A stretch of DNA of 64,000 bases, from assembly GCF_030272615.1 (NCBI RefSeq), contig NC_081414.1, positions 235,949,733-236,013,732 of the forward strand, given 5' to 3'. This document shows positions 9,545 to 21,333 of the stretch, piece after piece (the first letter of the stretch is position 1; every line of letters begins with the position of its first letter). The DNA comes from Cryptomeria japonica. Lineage: Eukaryota; Streptophyta; Pinopsida; Cupressales; Cupressaceae. The notes under the pieces are model-generated. The model was not told where the DNA came from. It searched no databases and saw only the letters and a list, made by a program, of their open reading frames with translations. The position numbers and the translations under genes are program-made.

Positions 9545-12500
9545 GAAAATTAAAGTACTTGACTTGGGTGAAATTTAAAGGAACGACAATGTTGAAGAAT
9601 GAAGCTAAAATAATGACGACGATGGAGAAAAGCCTAGAATTTTCTTGCAAGGTCCTAAGATGAGGTTCTAAATGATAAGATTAGGATGATGCCAGATAGC
9701 CACAATCGATAGCTTAAGAAAGATATTGCTTCTTAGGAGATGACAAATTCCAATAGGTAAGTTGACCCAACTCAAGAGACTAAGATGACACCCTAGATGA
9801 TAAATTTGATGTGGGAACCACCTAGTGATATAGAGGTATATTGCAAGATAGATGAGGACAACAAAACATATTTTTGACTTTTTGAGGGAGATATGGTACT
9901 TTGGATAAATGGAGGCATGAAAGTATCTAAAAATGGAAGGGAAGCAATGACAAATAGATGGTTGATTGATTGGGAATCCTAAGGAATCAACCTAGAAGCT
10001 CTTTCAATCTCTATAACTATATATGGAGTAAGAAACCACAAACATGTCGAAAAGTGCCACAGACGTATTAACAACATCCAAATATGCATTTTTTGGTTTT
10101 TAAATGCTCAACAAAATTTGTCGAAATATGCATTAACAATGTCTAAATATGCATTAGGATGATGCAAATGTGGGACAAAATGTATGAGATATGTGGCAAG
10201 ATTGTTCAAATACACGACATAATTAACCAGATATGCGACATGATAAGCCACAGACGTGACAGAAAGTGTCAAAAACGTGTTTGCGGTAAAATTGTATGTC
10301 CAAGTTTGTCCAAATCTGATTTTGATTATCAAAGTGTCAAGTGTGTCTAGATCTGATTGTTTAATGATTGTTGTGGCAAGAAAACATTGCACACAAGAAG
10401 ATACAATGGTTGTTGTGTGATTTGTCAAAATTTTGAGCGTATAGTGAATGGTCGTAGGCCAAATTTTTCCCAATTTCCATAGTTCTTATCACAATTGAAA
10501 ACACTTTAAATATTTCCTATGCCTAAGGTCAAAGCTTCATTGTGATAACATTAGCCCACAACTTTGAATCTCCGTCGATGTAAATGTAGAGCTACCTAAA
10601 ATGGGTGTGTACACTCTTATCTTTGCGAGAGATGATATGTAGGGGCATGCAGGACTACAAGGATGACCCAATCACCCTCTCCTTGGAAAGCTGCGTATAA
10701 CTTATGCTAAGCCGAGGATTTCTGTCTCATCTCAAGGAAGCCATATGGTGAGTATCTTGGGAACGCAACTAGCTATACCCTTGCATTAAAAAATATTAGA
10801 ACGTTCGGTTAAAATAAGCGTGGGCCTCCAAAAAGGTTTCTAGTTGCAATTCGGGGGACTAGTGCCTTGCGAGCATCTAACAAGTCACTTAAGAGTTTGA
10901 CCAAGCTTACTTGGAGTGTAGAATACCTCACATAAATGTGGATACATCTCGTTTTAGATTGCCACTGTATGAAGGCTAACACTAGTTAGATCTTGACTTT
11001 TGTCTTAATTGATTTATATAGCAGCTTGAAGGAAAGATCCACTTAGGGTCATCCCCTTGAAGTGATTACTTCTCTAAGGCAGGGCATTTTACAAAAGAAA
11101 AGAAGATGTTTAATGATTTCTGTTAGATAGAAGATCCACAAAGTTGAGGGGAGATGATACTTTCACAAAAAAATGGGGTTCTATAACATAGATTGTGCAA
11201 GCGCACAAGATGCTTCAAACAAAGGTTCTTTATAGTGCACCAAATCCAAATGTAAGCTAGTCTAGGAATCACAAACACACTCCTATGATACCCCTACAAA
11301 ACCACATATTAGTAGTTTGAAAAACAACCCCCAACTTGTAAACACAAAAAGTAGGACAAGATAATAACAACAAATAACAAAGGGGAATCTTCTACAAGCA
11401 GATGAATAACTCCAAGATTCGAGATCCCTGCAAAACCACATACACAATAGAACAAAGCAAAAATGTGTCAGAAATTAGCATATGCGTGTCAGTACAAAAC
11501 CTAAAAACGTGTTAGAACAAAACATATACATGCTAGGAAATAAAATCTGTAGGAAAAATTGAAAACCCTAATTTACAAAAAACGTGCTAATATTAGCCAA
11601 AAACGCATCAAAATAAAACATGTGTCATGAATGAACAAAAACATGTTAAAACAGAGATGCAAAAAACTAAATACATGGCCATAACTATCGTATACATGTT
11701 GTAAACTACCACAAACGTGTCAATAATGACTAAAACATGACAAATAAGGATTTGACAGAAGAAACATAAACACGACAAAATCTACTAGAAACACAAAATG
11801 GTTATAAAAGCATCACAAAATTCGGCCTACAATTTGAAAACACTAAAACTCCAAGACAATGTTAGAAATAAAGGACAAGAGTCCCACTAGGCATGCCAAA
11901 TGTATTTTTGGAATTTGAATTGTCAATATTGGAAACCCTAGTTCCAACCACAAAACCCTAGATTTACAAAGAATTTCAACAATACATTAATGAAGAACCA
12001 TGCAACATGCAAAATCATAAAATAAACCAGATGATACTTTCACACATTCACATGGGTTTGACCTTCATTATTCTCCTATCTCCATTAATCTTGCTTTGAT
12101 TTTACTCTCAGATTTGTGTTGCACTTGCACAAGGGCTCAATGGTGAACATATGTGGTTGTGATGATGTAGCCTGATGTAGGCTAAAGTCAATTCGACAAA
12201 ATGCAAGTATGCTGCCAAGTTGATTGATTGGAAAGAGAGAGGATGAAGCCTCTTATATATTAAACATCTTAAAAACGAAGGGTTAAGATTAAGAGGTGGG
12301 ATGACGGACGGTTGGTTAAGATTGAATAGTAAGTAGAGAAAATAAGAAAATAAAGGAAGTGGTTAAGGTAAATGGGGGAAAAAGCCAAATGAATTAATTA
12401 AATAAATTAAAAAAAATTTTAATTAGTAGAGGGGGCACATAGGAAAAAGGAATTCAAATAAATAAAAATATTTATTTAAATTAGGTTAGAAAAATGGCAA

Positions 12501-12974
12501 GAAAAAGATTTGTGAATTAATTAAACATATAAAAATTCATTTAATTAATAGAAGAAAAGGGGATAATTAATTAAATAAAAACATCTATTTAATTAGGCTA
12601 GGACAATTTTAGGTGCCTACAGTGATCATTTTTCCTTTTTATTTGGACACTTCGATTTATTTATACAAGACAAGGATATGGTAATGTTGTGCTCTGTATG
12701 TGTATATGGTGGGGGCATGACAATCCGCCCTTTCTAAATTTGAGAAATTTTGCATTCGGATGATCATGGAGAGAATGTTCAAGATGACTTTCAAGAGTAA
12801 ACAATTTGGTATTTGAAGCTTCTAACTTTCTTCACAATTCAACTTTTGTTGTGCTACTCTGATATTATCACAAGTTGTAAATTTGAATCAGGATATATAG
12901 ATTGTTGCCTTTGATTCAAAGTGCACCATCCCACAACATAACTAAGAATTGAAAATTTGCGAATTTGGTATATT
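9545..12974. other. No gene; probable 5' LTR/UTR of the minus-strand gypsy element
   Basis: No credible coding region; the longest minus frame (10473-10108) is low complexity. From about 10030 to 11830 the plus strand repeats a loose motif, 'acgtgtca/acatgaca' followed by A-rich spacers, many times without fixed period. From 12230 to 12622 it turns purine-rich, then 'aattaattaaat'-rich, and ends 'ttttaggtgcctaca', which resembles the end of the segment at 36823-38086. That shape suggests an LTR terminus. Boundaries cannot be set by eye. Confidence 0.45.
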
Positions 12975-13161
12975 TAAGACAGGTTTTCTCTCATCTTGTG
13001 AGAGAAGGATAAGGTCATTTCTTAATAGCAGTAATGGTATTAGCAAGAGATTTGGTTGGCCCTGCGTAAATCTAAGACATTTTCTCTCATCTCATGAGAG
13101 AAGGAACAAGGTCATTTCGTAATAGAATTAATGGTATGAGCAAGAGATTTGGTTGGCCCTG
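12975..13161. repeat. 98-bp tandem duplication with an internal hairpin
   Basis: Two copies, 12975-13064 and 13073-13161, share 'taagac..ttttctctcat' through 'agagatttggttggccctg'. Each contains a short inverted repeat: tctctcat-ctc-atgagaga is perfect in the second copy and has one change in the first. The hairpin could be part of an LTR regulatory region; that is only inference. Confidence 0.85.
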
Positions 13162-13387
13162 TCATGGATATCTTTTTGAGTCGAAGCAAGAGTGAGCTAT
13201 CCACATATTAAGATGAGGATTAGAAGCATGACACACATATATGACCTTTATGGTGAAATAATCATGCTAACTATAAAATGGAGATCTTATGATATTAGGA
13301 ATTAGTTCACCGAATCTCATTGTTTGTATGGTAGTTGTACCCTAACACAATGATTTGAGAGTGTAAAATGCATGAGTTTGACTATAT

Positions 13388-13405
13388 AACATTTGTAAGG
13401 AAGCT
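13388..13405. repeat. Left target-site duplication of copy A
   Basis: aacatttgtaaggaagct, identical to 15046-15063. Lengths of 15-20 bp are typical of target-primed LINE insertion. Confidence 0.9.
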
Positions 13406-15045
13406 CCCGTCATGTCTCTCGCCCAGGCATTTTCAAACGGCTCCCGTGCTTTGGACCTCGTTGTTGCAAATGGTGCAACTGCTAGTGGTGTCGTTGCTGC
13501 TGTGGGTAGTGGTGGGGGTTGCTTCTCTGTGCCCTTTACCGTTGCCTTCCCTCCCCTTTCTGCTGATGGGTCTATGCACGATGCTCCCCTGGTGGTGGGT
13601 TTTTCGTGCTGGTTCCCCCTTGATTGGTGTCTCTGATCCAATTTCGGATTTGGATGCCCTTGTTGCTGCTGATGCTCAGGTTAATGGGGACTCTCCTCAA
13701 ATTGGTGGTGCTCTTGACGATCCTCCTGTGGGTGCTAATGCTCTGCCTAGACCTTCTTTTGCTGGGAATCGTAGCTTTGCTCGTGTGGCCAGATCTGCTG
13801 CCCATCCTTCCATGGGGGTTCGTCCTCTTCCTTGTGCCAAGACTTCCCTTGTTGTGGTCTGTGGCCAGGAGGTTGTGGAGAATATTGATTTCTACCAACA
13901 TAGTGCTTTGGTCTGCAGATTTGTTGGGTTTTGGCCTTCTCTTTCAGACCTTCATCATTGGGTGAGTGATACTTGGAAGCCTTTAGTTGCTCATGGCATT
14001 GAGCTTTTCCTTTGTGCTAAAGGATTTTTCGTTGCTTCTTTTACCTCTACTCTTGACCGTGATTTGGTTCTGGGAAAGTTGTGGTCCTGGGGGGATCACT
14101 CTCTCTCTATTAAGCCCTGGTCTTCTTCCTTCAACCCCCTTACGAATCTCTCTTTATTCATCCGGTTTGGGTCTGCCTCCCCAATCTCACCCTCCATTTC
14201 TGGGAGCCTTCTTACTTTGAGGCCATCAGTAACTCCATTGGTAGCTTCTTGAAGGTTGATGATGCCATGATCTCCATGGGCCATTCTTCCTTTGCTCGCC
14301 TATTAATTGATGTCGACATATCTCTGGCCCTCCCCAAGGATGTGGTTCTTATGGTTGGGGATAGGCCATGGGCTCAACCACTGGATTATGAGGGCCTCCC
14401 CTTTCGCTACCGAAGGTGCTTCTCAACGGGCCACTTAGCTTCAAATTGTTCTCTCTTGCTGTAGAGGCGCCGCTACTTGGTGGAAGGATGCTATTGAAGA
14501 TCACTTGACAATTAATGCTTCTAACTCTATCTTGGTGAATCCTCTCGAGATGAGGTGCCCCTTATTGCTGATGAAGCCTTTGCTGATGTTATTGCTGCCG
14601 TAGACTCTTCCGTCCCCTTGGCTCCTACATCCGTTGCTCCTGCTCCTCAACTTTGCTCTTCTCCTGGCGATTCTTCTCTTGATGTTCTTCTGCAACAACA
14701 GTCTGCTGGTGTTCTGCAACAGCAGTCTGGCAGTGACCTTGCGGGGTCTTCTCCGCTTGATTTTTCTTTGAATATTCCTAATGAAAGTGTTGCCTAGACG
14801 GTTGTTTGTCGCAGGCGAAAGGTAAAATCAACCCCCCTTCCCCAGCTCCCCCTTCATCAAATTTTGGGTATTTCTCCCCACTCTTGAGTTGGGTTGGGTT
14901 GTTGCAGGTTTGACAAGTTGGTTTGTTTGGCCTGTCCAACTTTGTTTGTTTGGGGTTTGTACCCGTGCTTGGTATGTTTAATTTTTATAGCCTTCTGGCT
15001 TTGTAAAGGGTCAACACCCTAGTTAACGCTGCTTTATTAATAAAA
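13406..15045 (+). mobile_element. ORF1-only LINE-like retroposon, copy A
   Basis: The insert is bounded by an 18-bp direct repeat aacatttgtaaggaagct at 13388-13405 and 15046-15063 (the first A overlaps the A-tail). It starts six bases before an ATG, encodes a DUF4283/zinc-knuckle type ORF1 protein (13412-14797), and ends with an untranslated tail 'ttgtaaagggtcaacacccta..taataaaaa'. No reverse transcriptase follows. LINE ORF1 with LINE-like A-tail and long target-site duplication implies mobilisation by LINE machinery supplied in trans. A second copy sits at 28005-29531 on the other strand with the same tail. Confidence 0.85.
13412..14797 (+). pseudogene. LINE-type ORF1 protein (DUF4283 plus CCHC-like knuckle), frameshifted
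   Basis: The protein starts at ATG 13412 (MSLAQAFSNGSRALDL). About 13600 it shifts to another frame that runs to about 14140, then back. The middle is a DUF4283-like domain: NRSFARVARSAAHPSMGVRP, then FYQHSALVCRFVGFWPSL and GIELFLCAKGFFVASF, VLGKLWSWG. After the second shift come LIDVDISLALPKDVVLMVGD, PLDYEGLPFRYRRCFSTGHLASNC, a zinc knuckle whose first Cys is Arg/Tyr here but Cys in copy B. The C-terminus is Ser/Pro/Gln-rich with two QQQSAGVLQQQS-like repeats. It is an RNA-binding LINE ORF1 relative; two compensating frameshifts inactivate it. Confidence 0.75.
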
Positions 15046-15063
15046 AACATTTGTAAGGAAGCT
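15046..15063. repeat. Right target-site duplication of copy A
   Basis: aacatttgtaaggaagct immediately after the A-rich tail, identical to 13388-13405. Confidence 0.9.
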
Positions 15064-15727
15064 TGATATTGTGACAAATTTTTTGTACAATTTTTAGTTA
15101 TGTTTCATAATGTGTGATAAGCAGTTTGTGAAATGATAAGTACTGTTTGAAATCGGAGAATAGAAGAGCTTTAGGTAGAAAGAGTATAAGTAAATTCATG
15201 ACCGGTGCATTGATTTTGAGAAAACCTTATATGATGTTTCACTCCATCATTACATACTGTTCATGGTAGGTATATAAATATGTCTAGGTTTCTTGCTTTA
15301 TAACCTATGGGATGACAAGGTTGAGAAAATTTATGATAACTAGAGTGATAAATTTCTTAATAATGTACAATGAGTTGTACCATTTATGAAGTGCATTTGA
15401 TGAATTAGATAGGTCTAGAAGTAGTTGTGAGAAGTTAATAATGATAACTGCACTCAACTTGATGTCAAAACTGTTAATATAAAGAATTTTAAGACCATGG
15501 GTGTATAATGAACTTGAAACTTTTATTTTTTGGAAAGTAATCAGCCAACAAGAATATATGTTTGTAATGGTAATATAAATGACAATGATATACTCAAGAA
15601 GAGGCAACTCTAGCTGGTTTCCATGATGACCAAGACATTCAGAGAGTAGACATGCATCTTTACATATTGGGAGACCTATTTTTTGTTTTTTTCTGACTTT
15701 TTTAATGTTAGGTTTTTTCTTTATCAT
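15064..15727. other. Old intervening DNA, possibly Ty1/copia RT/RNase H remnant
   Basis: Translations in shifting plus frames recall copia pol in weak form: FDYITFVRKL at 13376-13405 continuing across the copy A insertion at 15064, and near 15600-15690 a string (ATLAGFHDDQDI, then LYILGDLF) that resembles the copia RNase H block with its Asp-Asp and Leu-Gly. A 154-codon minus frame (15769-15305) is probably chance in AT-rich DNA. I give the copia reading low weight. Confidence 0.25.
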
Positions 15728-16893
15728 TGTAGTGTCATAAAATTGTGACCCTAGCAATTTTAACCACATTTGAGGTCCTTACCTTGGCGACAGTATCTTC
15801 TTTCCCAATTGAGACCCCTTTCTACACTTTCTCCTTGAACCCCTCCTGTTTGAGTCCTGATTCTGCCTCAAGACCTTGTCTAGGCCCCAAGATAGGGGAA
15901 GACAGGGGCATGGAGCCCCTATCCCCCCCTCTGAGGGTGGCCCCAAGATAGGTCCCTTCGGTCCTATTTGCATTTCAGCATTCCAAATCTTCTCGATGTT
16001 GGCCTTTGGTGAGATGAATTAATGTTCTGAGGCATGTATAAAAGGGAGTTAGTCCTCTCATTTGCATATACAAGAAATACATGATATAGGCAGTACGCAT
16101 AATACATGTTAGGCGAAATTCAAGCGAAAGGTCTTCATCAAGCATTCAAGCATTCAAGTTTTCTTCATTCATCCCTTGGAGAAACATTACAACATTCATT
16201 TGCACACATATGTGTGTGTTAGGGTTTTGTCATGTTAGATGCCATTACATACAACATTTGTGATTACATTCAAGAAGAAAAGCAACCATCATCAACAAAT
16301 TGCAGATCTACAAGGTATACATTTCCGTTGTTTACATTCAAGCGTTTGCAATTATTTTCTTTCAAGGTTGATTCCTCAACCGGGGTTTGACTGAGGCAAA
16401 CCCCTATCCACAACCCTTCTCCTCTTATTTTTTGTGTGTAGGTTGCAGGTATGCAGTTGTATTTTCAGGTTTGGACTTTATTTGTAGACGGAAAAACCCT
16501 TTTCGTTTCGCGGTTTTTTCGGAGGACCGTGTACACTTTCAACATGGTCCCGATGACTTTTCTCCAAATTTGCAGGGCAGATCCTTATCAGTCTAAATAT
16601 ATCAGATCTGAAGTTACAACGTGATCCAAAACCGGTAGCTCCTCATTTCACTCATTTAATCTCTCTTTCTTACATAGTCAACAAGTCAACTTTCTCATTT
16701 ACAAAAGAGGGCAAGTTACACTTCAACCCTTGTAACCCAGTTGGAATTCACATCCTTGTTTCCCTTGGATTTGGATCTAGTGGATTCAAGCCCCTCTTTT
16801 GAATGTAAAATTCCTCCAAGCGAAAATCATCTTAGTGACTTCCTTTCTCTCTCCTAGGTGGAGAGTCACTAGGGTTCAATTTTCCACTTTACA
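15728..16893 (+). repeat. 5' LTR
   Basis: Begins tgtagtgtcataaaattg and ends ccactttaca. It matches 21334-22505 over its full length. A TATA box (tataaaag, 16037-16044) about 310 bp in suggests where transcription starts. The final part carries splice-like and C/T-rich sequence. Confidence 0.92.
16037..16044 (+). promoter_or_regulatory. LTR TATA box
   Basis: tataaaag within 'ggcatgtataaaagggagtt', conserved in the 3' LTR at 21647-21654. Likely Pol II core promoter of the element. Confidence 0.6.
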
Positions 16894-16896
16894 TTT

Positions 16897-16910
16897 TGGT
16901 GAACCCGACG
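16897..16910 (+). promoter_or_regulatory. Primer-binding site
   Basis: tggtgaacccgacg begins 3 bases after the LTR end. TGG pairs with the CCA end of a tRNA, as in other LTR elements. I cannot name the tRNA without a search. Confidence 0.65.
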
Positions 16911-17968
16911 TCTTACACATTAATTCTAATTTCCCATTATTAGATTTGATTAAGTGCAATTTGAATTTCAAAATTTCATTTCCAAGTTTGATCTATTTGC
17001 AAATTTTGGAGGTTATTGCATAAAAACCCTAATTTTTCATTTTGAGAAAATTAAGCTTGTGAACGGTAAAATTTTAATTGCTTGTTTCAGATCTGATTTC
17101 TATTTCAAAATTGCAATTCAAATATGCATTTTTATTCTGAAAATTCAGTGGTTAAAAAGTAAGCCCCTAATTTTTAAGAACCTTCTATTTTTGACCTTTG
17201 ACTGCTTATTTGACCGATCTAGACATCTCCAAATCAACCGTTTTTTTGTATTCTGTAATAAAATCATAATATCTATCATCCTTGAAAATTTCGAAAAAAG
17301 TTGGTCGAACTGTGTGCACTTTTAACATTGTCCTTGACTTTTTTCTCAAATTTTTGGGAGACAGAATCGATTGCATTTTTCTGCTTAAATCTAGAAATCG
17401 ATGTAATTTATCAATTCTAACACCTCCTAAGGTCGAAAACAAATTCAAATTTCACCACTTTCATCTTTTAAATTAATTTTCATAAAAAGGTCCTAATTTT
17501 AGATCTTTTCCAGCAAACTAAGATTTTAATTAAGAGACTTTCAATGGCAATTAACAAATTGGATTTACTTGCTCAGTCACATGTGATTACATTATTTTTC
17601 ACATATATTTATTATAATCATGTGTCGGATAAGGGTTTCTTTCATTTCATGTTGCTTCTCTTCATTCATAACACTTGGTCATATTGTGTTGTTAGGATTT
17701 CAAAATTATTCCCTTTTCAATTAGATCTCAGAGCTTTCATGTATGATTTATGTTGCATTATGGTGATATTATTAACAAAATGCATTTTCTATGTTGATCA
17801 CCTCAAAGATTTTGTAGACCCTAAACCTAGAGATCCTAACCCTTGTACCTCTCCTAGGGTATCTTGTGTGGATAAGATGAGACTTAATGCTTTAACCAAT
17901 GATCTCTCTAAAAAGGAGTGAGCATTGCAAAGCAACAAGTACCCATCTTCTTTTCCACATACCCTTGA
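16911..17968. other. 5' untranslated/leader of the non-autonomous LTR element
   Basis: AT-rich leader without clear coding. A plus frame at 17544-17921 (MAINKLDLLAQSHVITL...DKMRLNALTNDLSKKE) may be the degraded 5' end of the gag-like protein, because it runs into the downstream frame by a shift near 17930; its membrane-like hydrophobic stretch argues for chance. Confidence 0.4.
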
Positions 17969-18880
17969 ACAAGGGGGCCAAATCAAAACATTAACATTCT
18001 TACATCTTTAGATCCTCCTTATTCTCCTAAGACCTATCTTCAATATCAAAGTATATGTAGGGAGGATGATGCCATACATTTTATTCATGATCTTTCCCCT
18101 CACATAGAAATAAGTAAAAATGAGCTTTTAGATGATGAAGATGTTCATTCCCAATCTCCTAAAAAGGATAAGCTTGATAAAGGAAAGGAGATTGTCATTT
18201 CACATGATACTGTTGCTTCATATACAAATCCTTTTCTTCCCCCTTACACATCAGATTTCAAAGAAATTCATGACCCTATTCCTCCATCTAGTCAATTGGA
18301 ACATTCTTATAGTCGTGGCTTTCATATAATAACAAAACAAGGTTTTAAAGGACAAGGAATTGGGAAATTTGAGCAAGGAATTCGTGTCCCTATAAACCCT
18401 CCTACACAAACTACTACAAAAGGCCTAGGAAATGATGGTCCTCTTTCTATGGATGAACTCCTTAGGCTCCAAAATTTTAAAAATTATCTTCAAAGACAAC
18501 AAATCAAATGAGCCCGCAAGAATGCTTCTTCTTCAAAACGTCCTTTTTGTTCATTTCATCAAACCCATGACCATAGTGCTGATGATTGCCCTGATTTTGA
18601 AAAACGCATAGATAGTGGCAAAATTCGAATTGTGGATAATAATCCTTCTTCTTCTCCTTTATGTCAACACGATATTTATCATCCTGAAAGACTAGCTGCA
18701 AGAATTTATTGGAAATTGAAATATGATAGGAACATTTCCTTTCCTCCTCGGAAGAAGAACAATAATGTTAAGCAAGCGAAAGGTATTGAATATTGCATTT
18801 TTCATGATTTATATCCACATTCTATTGGGAAATGTTATGCATTTAAGAAATTTGTTCAAAAACAATATGATTTTGCATGA
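17969..18880 (+). pseudogene. G-patch and Cys-His protein of the non-autonomous LTR element
   Basis: One frame is open from 17969 to 18880 (about 300 codons) except for one TGA at 18509-18511, which lies before an Ala-Arg-Lys run and could be a deaminated CGA. Blocks in order: a Pro/Asp-rich N-terminal part (SPKTYLQYQSICREDDAIHF), an acidic Lys-rich linker (LLDDEDVHSQSPKKDKLDKG), a G-patch (GFHIITKQGFKGQGIGKFEQ then GIRVPI, about 18316-18396), a Cys/His cluster (CSFHQTHDHSADDCPDFEKR, 18547-18606) and a second one (CIFHDLYPHSIGKCYAFKKF). The Cys-His pairs resemble Tat-type gag fingers. It may package RNA; there is no enzyme domain. The true start codon is unclear. Confidence 0.65.
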
Positions 18881-20340
18881 ATTTCTCTTACCATAGATCT
18901 AGCTGTCTTCCTTGACATCAAAATAGTGCCTTAGCACTTTCTTTTCTCTTCATGTTGCTCCTTACCCTCTTACATAAATAGTCAACTTAGTTGGGGGCTT
19001 TATATCATTTGTGGTGTTGTTTCAAATTTACATACTCTGGGGCAGCAACATGAAATTCATTTTTCCTCATTCTTTCTATGTATTCATCTCTATCTTGGTG
19101 CATTATTCATTATTAGATCTCTTTTGTTGCATAAGAATCATTCCTATGTGAGCATATAATTGTTCTTGGGTTTTCCTCTTTGCTTGAGAGCAGTTTCTTT
19201 AATGAGCAGTGCACTTCTTCTCTTTCATTCTCTTGGAAAACTTACCACTTTTATGGTTTCGATTATTCGCAAGGATGATATACCCCTTAGCATGGAATGA
19301 TCTCTTGAGAAGCATGTACCCCTTCCTTGCAAGGATTTGTTCCACTAGGAAGGCATATCGCTTGCCAATACTCACCATTAGAAGATGTGTAATGTTTCTC
19401 CTTGTCCTCCTCACTTGGGGGGCAAGGATTTTCACTCCTCCTTTCCTTCTTTTTATCCCATGTATCACTGTTTCCTTTAGGGGCTGCATTTTTCATATGT
19501 GATCATCATTTCTTACAATGATATGTTTTTATGATTAATCCCCCTTGGGGAATATGTGATGCTTTTTCTTCCTTCCTTTTGAAGATACCACTTCTTGAGA
19601 CATGTATTTTTACATATATAAATGTCATTCTTGCACGCAAGTGCATTGTGCATTCGATTATGTTTAATCTATCTCTAGAAGATTGTGTAAGTTTTTCTCA
19701 TTGTCCCTCCGCTTTGGGGGCAATGATCCCTCTCTCTCTTTCTCTGGGGATCCACTTTGCCCTATTTTGTGAATAATGTGAGTTATATTACTTCATCTCA
19801 CTCCTTGTGCGAAATTATTGGTAGTTTGCTCAAGGGTTCTCTCTTATACAAGAGGTGTAAGTCCTTGACTACAACCTCTTTCACACTTGGTAATGTACAT
19901 TTATGATAAATTCACCCATCCATCTTTGGGCTAAAAGTGAGTCATCCCTCATCAAGAATACCTTTCACTTAGGAATAGGAGGAAGGATCGCATTCTTGTT
20001 CTCTCCTTTGCCTTGTTCTAGAAGATGCTATATTTGTCTAAGATAACTCCTCTTGGAGGGAGATGTCTTTTGAACAAAGATCTCTTCTCCTCCAAGGATA
20101 TCCTTTATACTTACAACAAGATATCTCTTTTCATCTATCCTATCATTTCTTAAAGAGTATTCCCTTTCTTGCTTGGATTTATGACATTGTTGCATAACAG
20201 ATATCTTCTTTGTGATGAAGGTAGGTATCCTTGTTCTACTTTCCTTAAGATATAAACATCAACCTATGTTGACATCTTAAGGGGGGGACACCCACACCGC
20301 TCCTTTGTGCTATACTTCTCTCCTACATTGAACAATGGGA
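18881..20340. other. 3' non-coding part of the LTR element, no gene
   Basis: C/T-rich on the plus strand, with many 'cccctt', 'ctcctc', 'ttggggg' blocks (for example 19019 and 19700) that recur loosely. Short frames exist on both strands but none has a recognisable domain. Treated as long 3' UTR of the element. Confidence 0.55.
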
Positions 20341-20660
20341 CATTCTTAGAACCAGAGGGTAGCCTCTTAGAGCAAGATGTGGTCAATTTTCTCTTATACA
20401 ATAGGTCATTCTCGGAACTAGGGCACAAACTCTTAGAGCGAGATGACGCTCCTTTTTCCTGGTACAGTGGGTCATTCTTGGAACCAGAGCACAAACTCTT
20501 AGAGCGAGATGTCTTCACTTCTTCTTTTCTTGTACAGTGGGTTATTCTCGGAACCAGAGCACAGACTCTTAGAGCGAGATGACGCCACTTTTCTCTTATA
20601 CAAGGTGATTATTCTCGGAACCAGAGCACAAGCTCTTAGAGTGAGATGCCACGCCTTTCT
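20341..20660. repeat. Five-copy 66-70-bp tandem repeat
   Basis: Copies begin near 20341, 20407, 20473, 20543 and 20610. The shared core is 'cattctcggaaccagagcac' and 'aactcttagagcgagatg', with a variable T/C-rich spacer. On the minus strand the first copies stay in frame and encode a repeated Ser-Lys-Ser-Leu-Cys type peptide, which I take as a by-product. It lies in the 3' UTR of the 15728-22505 element. Confidence 0.9.
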
Positions 20661-21312
20661 TGACATTTGTACTATACATCTTATACAAGTTGTAGCATAC
20701 TCGGGCATAGACTCCTATGAGGCGCTTGAAACCTCACTTGCACACATGCTCTTGAGGTCAGGTGGAACTAACAGTGTTCTCACCCTCCTCCCTTACATGG
20801 ATCACCTAGACAGACTCTGGGGGCTAGATTTCCATGTCCTCTCCACGGATCACCTAGTTTTAGGGGCGAGATGTCCATGGCTTCTCTCTTGTTCGCATTT
20901 CTTCTCATGGATCACCAAAGTGTGTATTCATGTCCTCTCTCTCCTTCCTCTCATGAAACCATAGTTTTACTATTGATGGTTCATGGATGATGTCAGCTTT
21001 GCTCTTTTATGTGATCACTTGTGTTTATGTGGTGGCATTTGTTTTTGTGTTTTAATTAGTTGTTGAGACATTTGAGTATCGAGGTCTCTTCGGCTAGTTG
21101 GTTTGTCGTCTTGTGTCTTGTTTTTGTCATGTGTCTTTTGCGCTTTGTTTTGCTTTGTTTGTCTTGTTCATTTTTGTGTTGTGTGCTCTCGCATATGTGT
21201 GCGTGAATTAAGATCCTAAGATTGGAGGCTTTTGTTCCTCAAGATTAGTGATGTCTTACTCGTTGTGATCTCTTTCTTCTACTTTACCGACAATATTGGC
21301 CTAAGCCATACT

Positions 21313-21333
21313 CCCGCTAAAGTGGGGGCTAAA
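21313..21333 (+). promoter_or_regulatory. Polypurine tract before the 3' LTR
   Basis: The purine-rich 'aaagtgggggctaaa' directly precedes the LTR start TG at 21334. The same block in reverse complement stands at 40567-40590 next to another LTR. Second-strand DNA synthesis would be primed here. Confidence 0.7.

Noticed and set aside
10108-10473. 121-codon minus frame rich in His, Tyr, Leu and Asn
   Set aside because: Overlaps the irregular 'acgtgtca' repeat series; low complexity and no domain.
13368-14252. 294-codon frame as an intact host gene
   Set aside because: Its first 13 codons lie in the pre-insertion target and duplication; the rest is one frame of a frameshifted LINE ORF1.
15305-15769. 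154-codon minus-strand open frame
   Set aside because: Rich in Ile, Leu, Asn and Lys as expected of chance translation in AT-rich DNA; it runs across the LTR border at 15728 and has no recognisable domain.
20341-20660. Possible CRISPR array
   Set aside because: Units are directly adjacent variants of one sequence, with no unique spacers and no cas genes; plant nuclear context.
20264-20964. Overlapping frames over the 66-70-bp array, one with a repeated Ser-Lys-Ser-Leu-Cys peptide
   Set aside because: Spacing is 66, 66, 70 and 67 bp, so the frame is not kept; the peptide repeat is a by-product of the DNA repeat.
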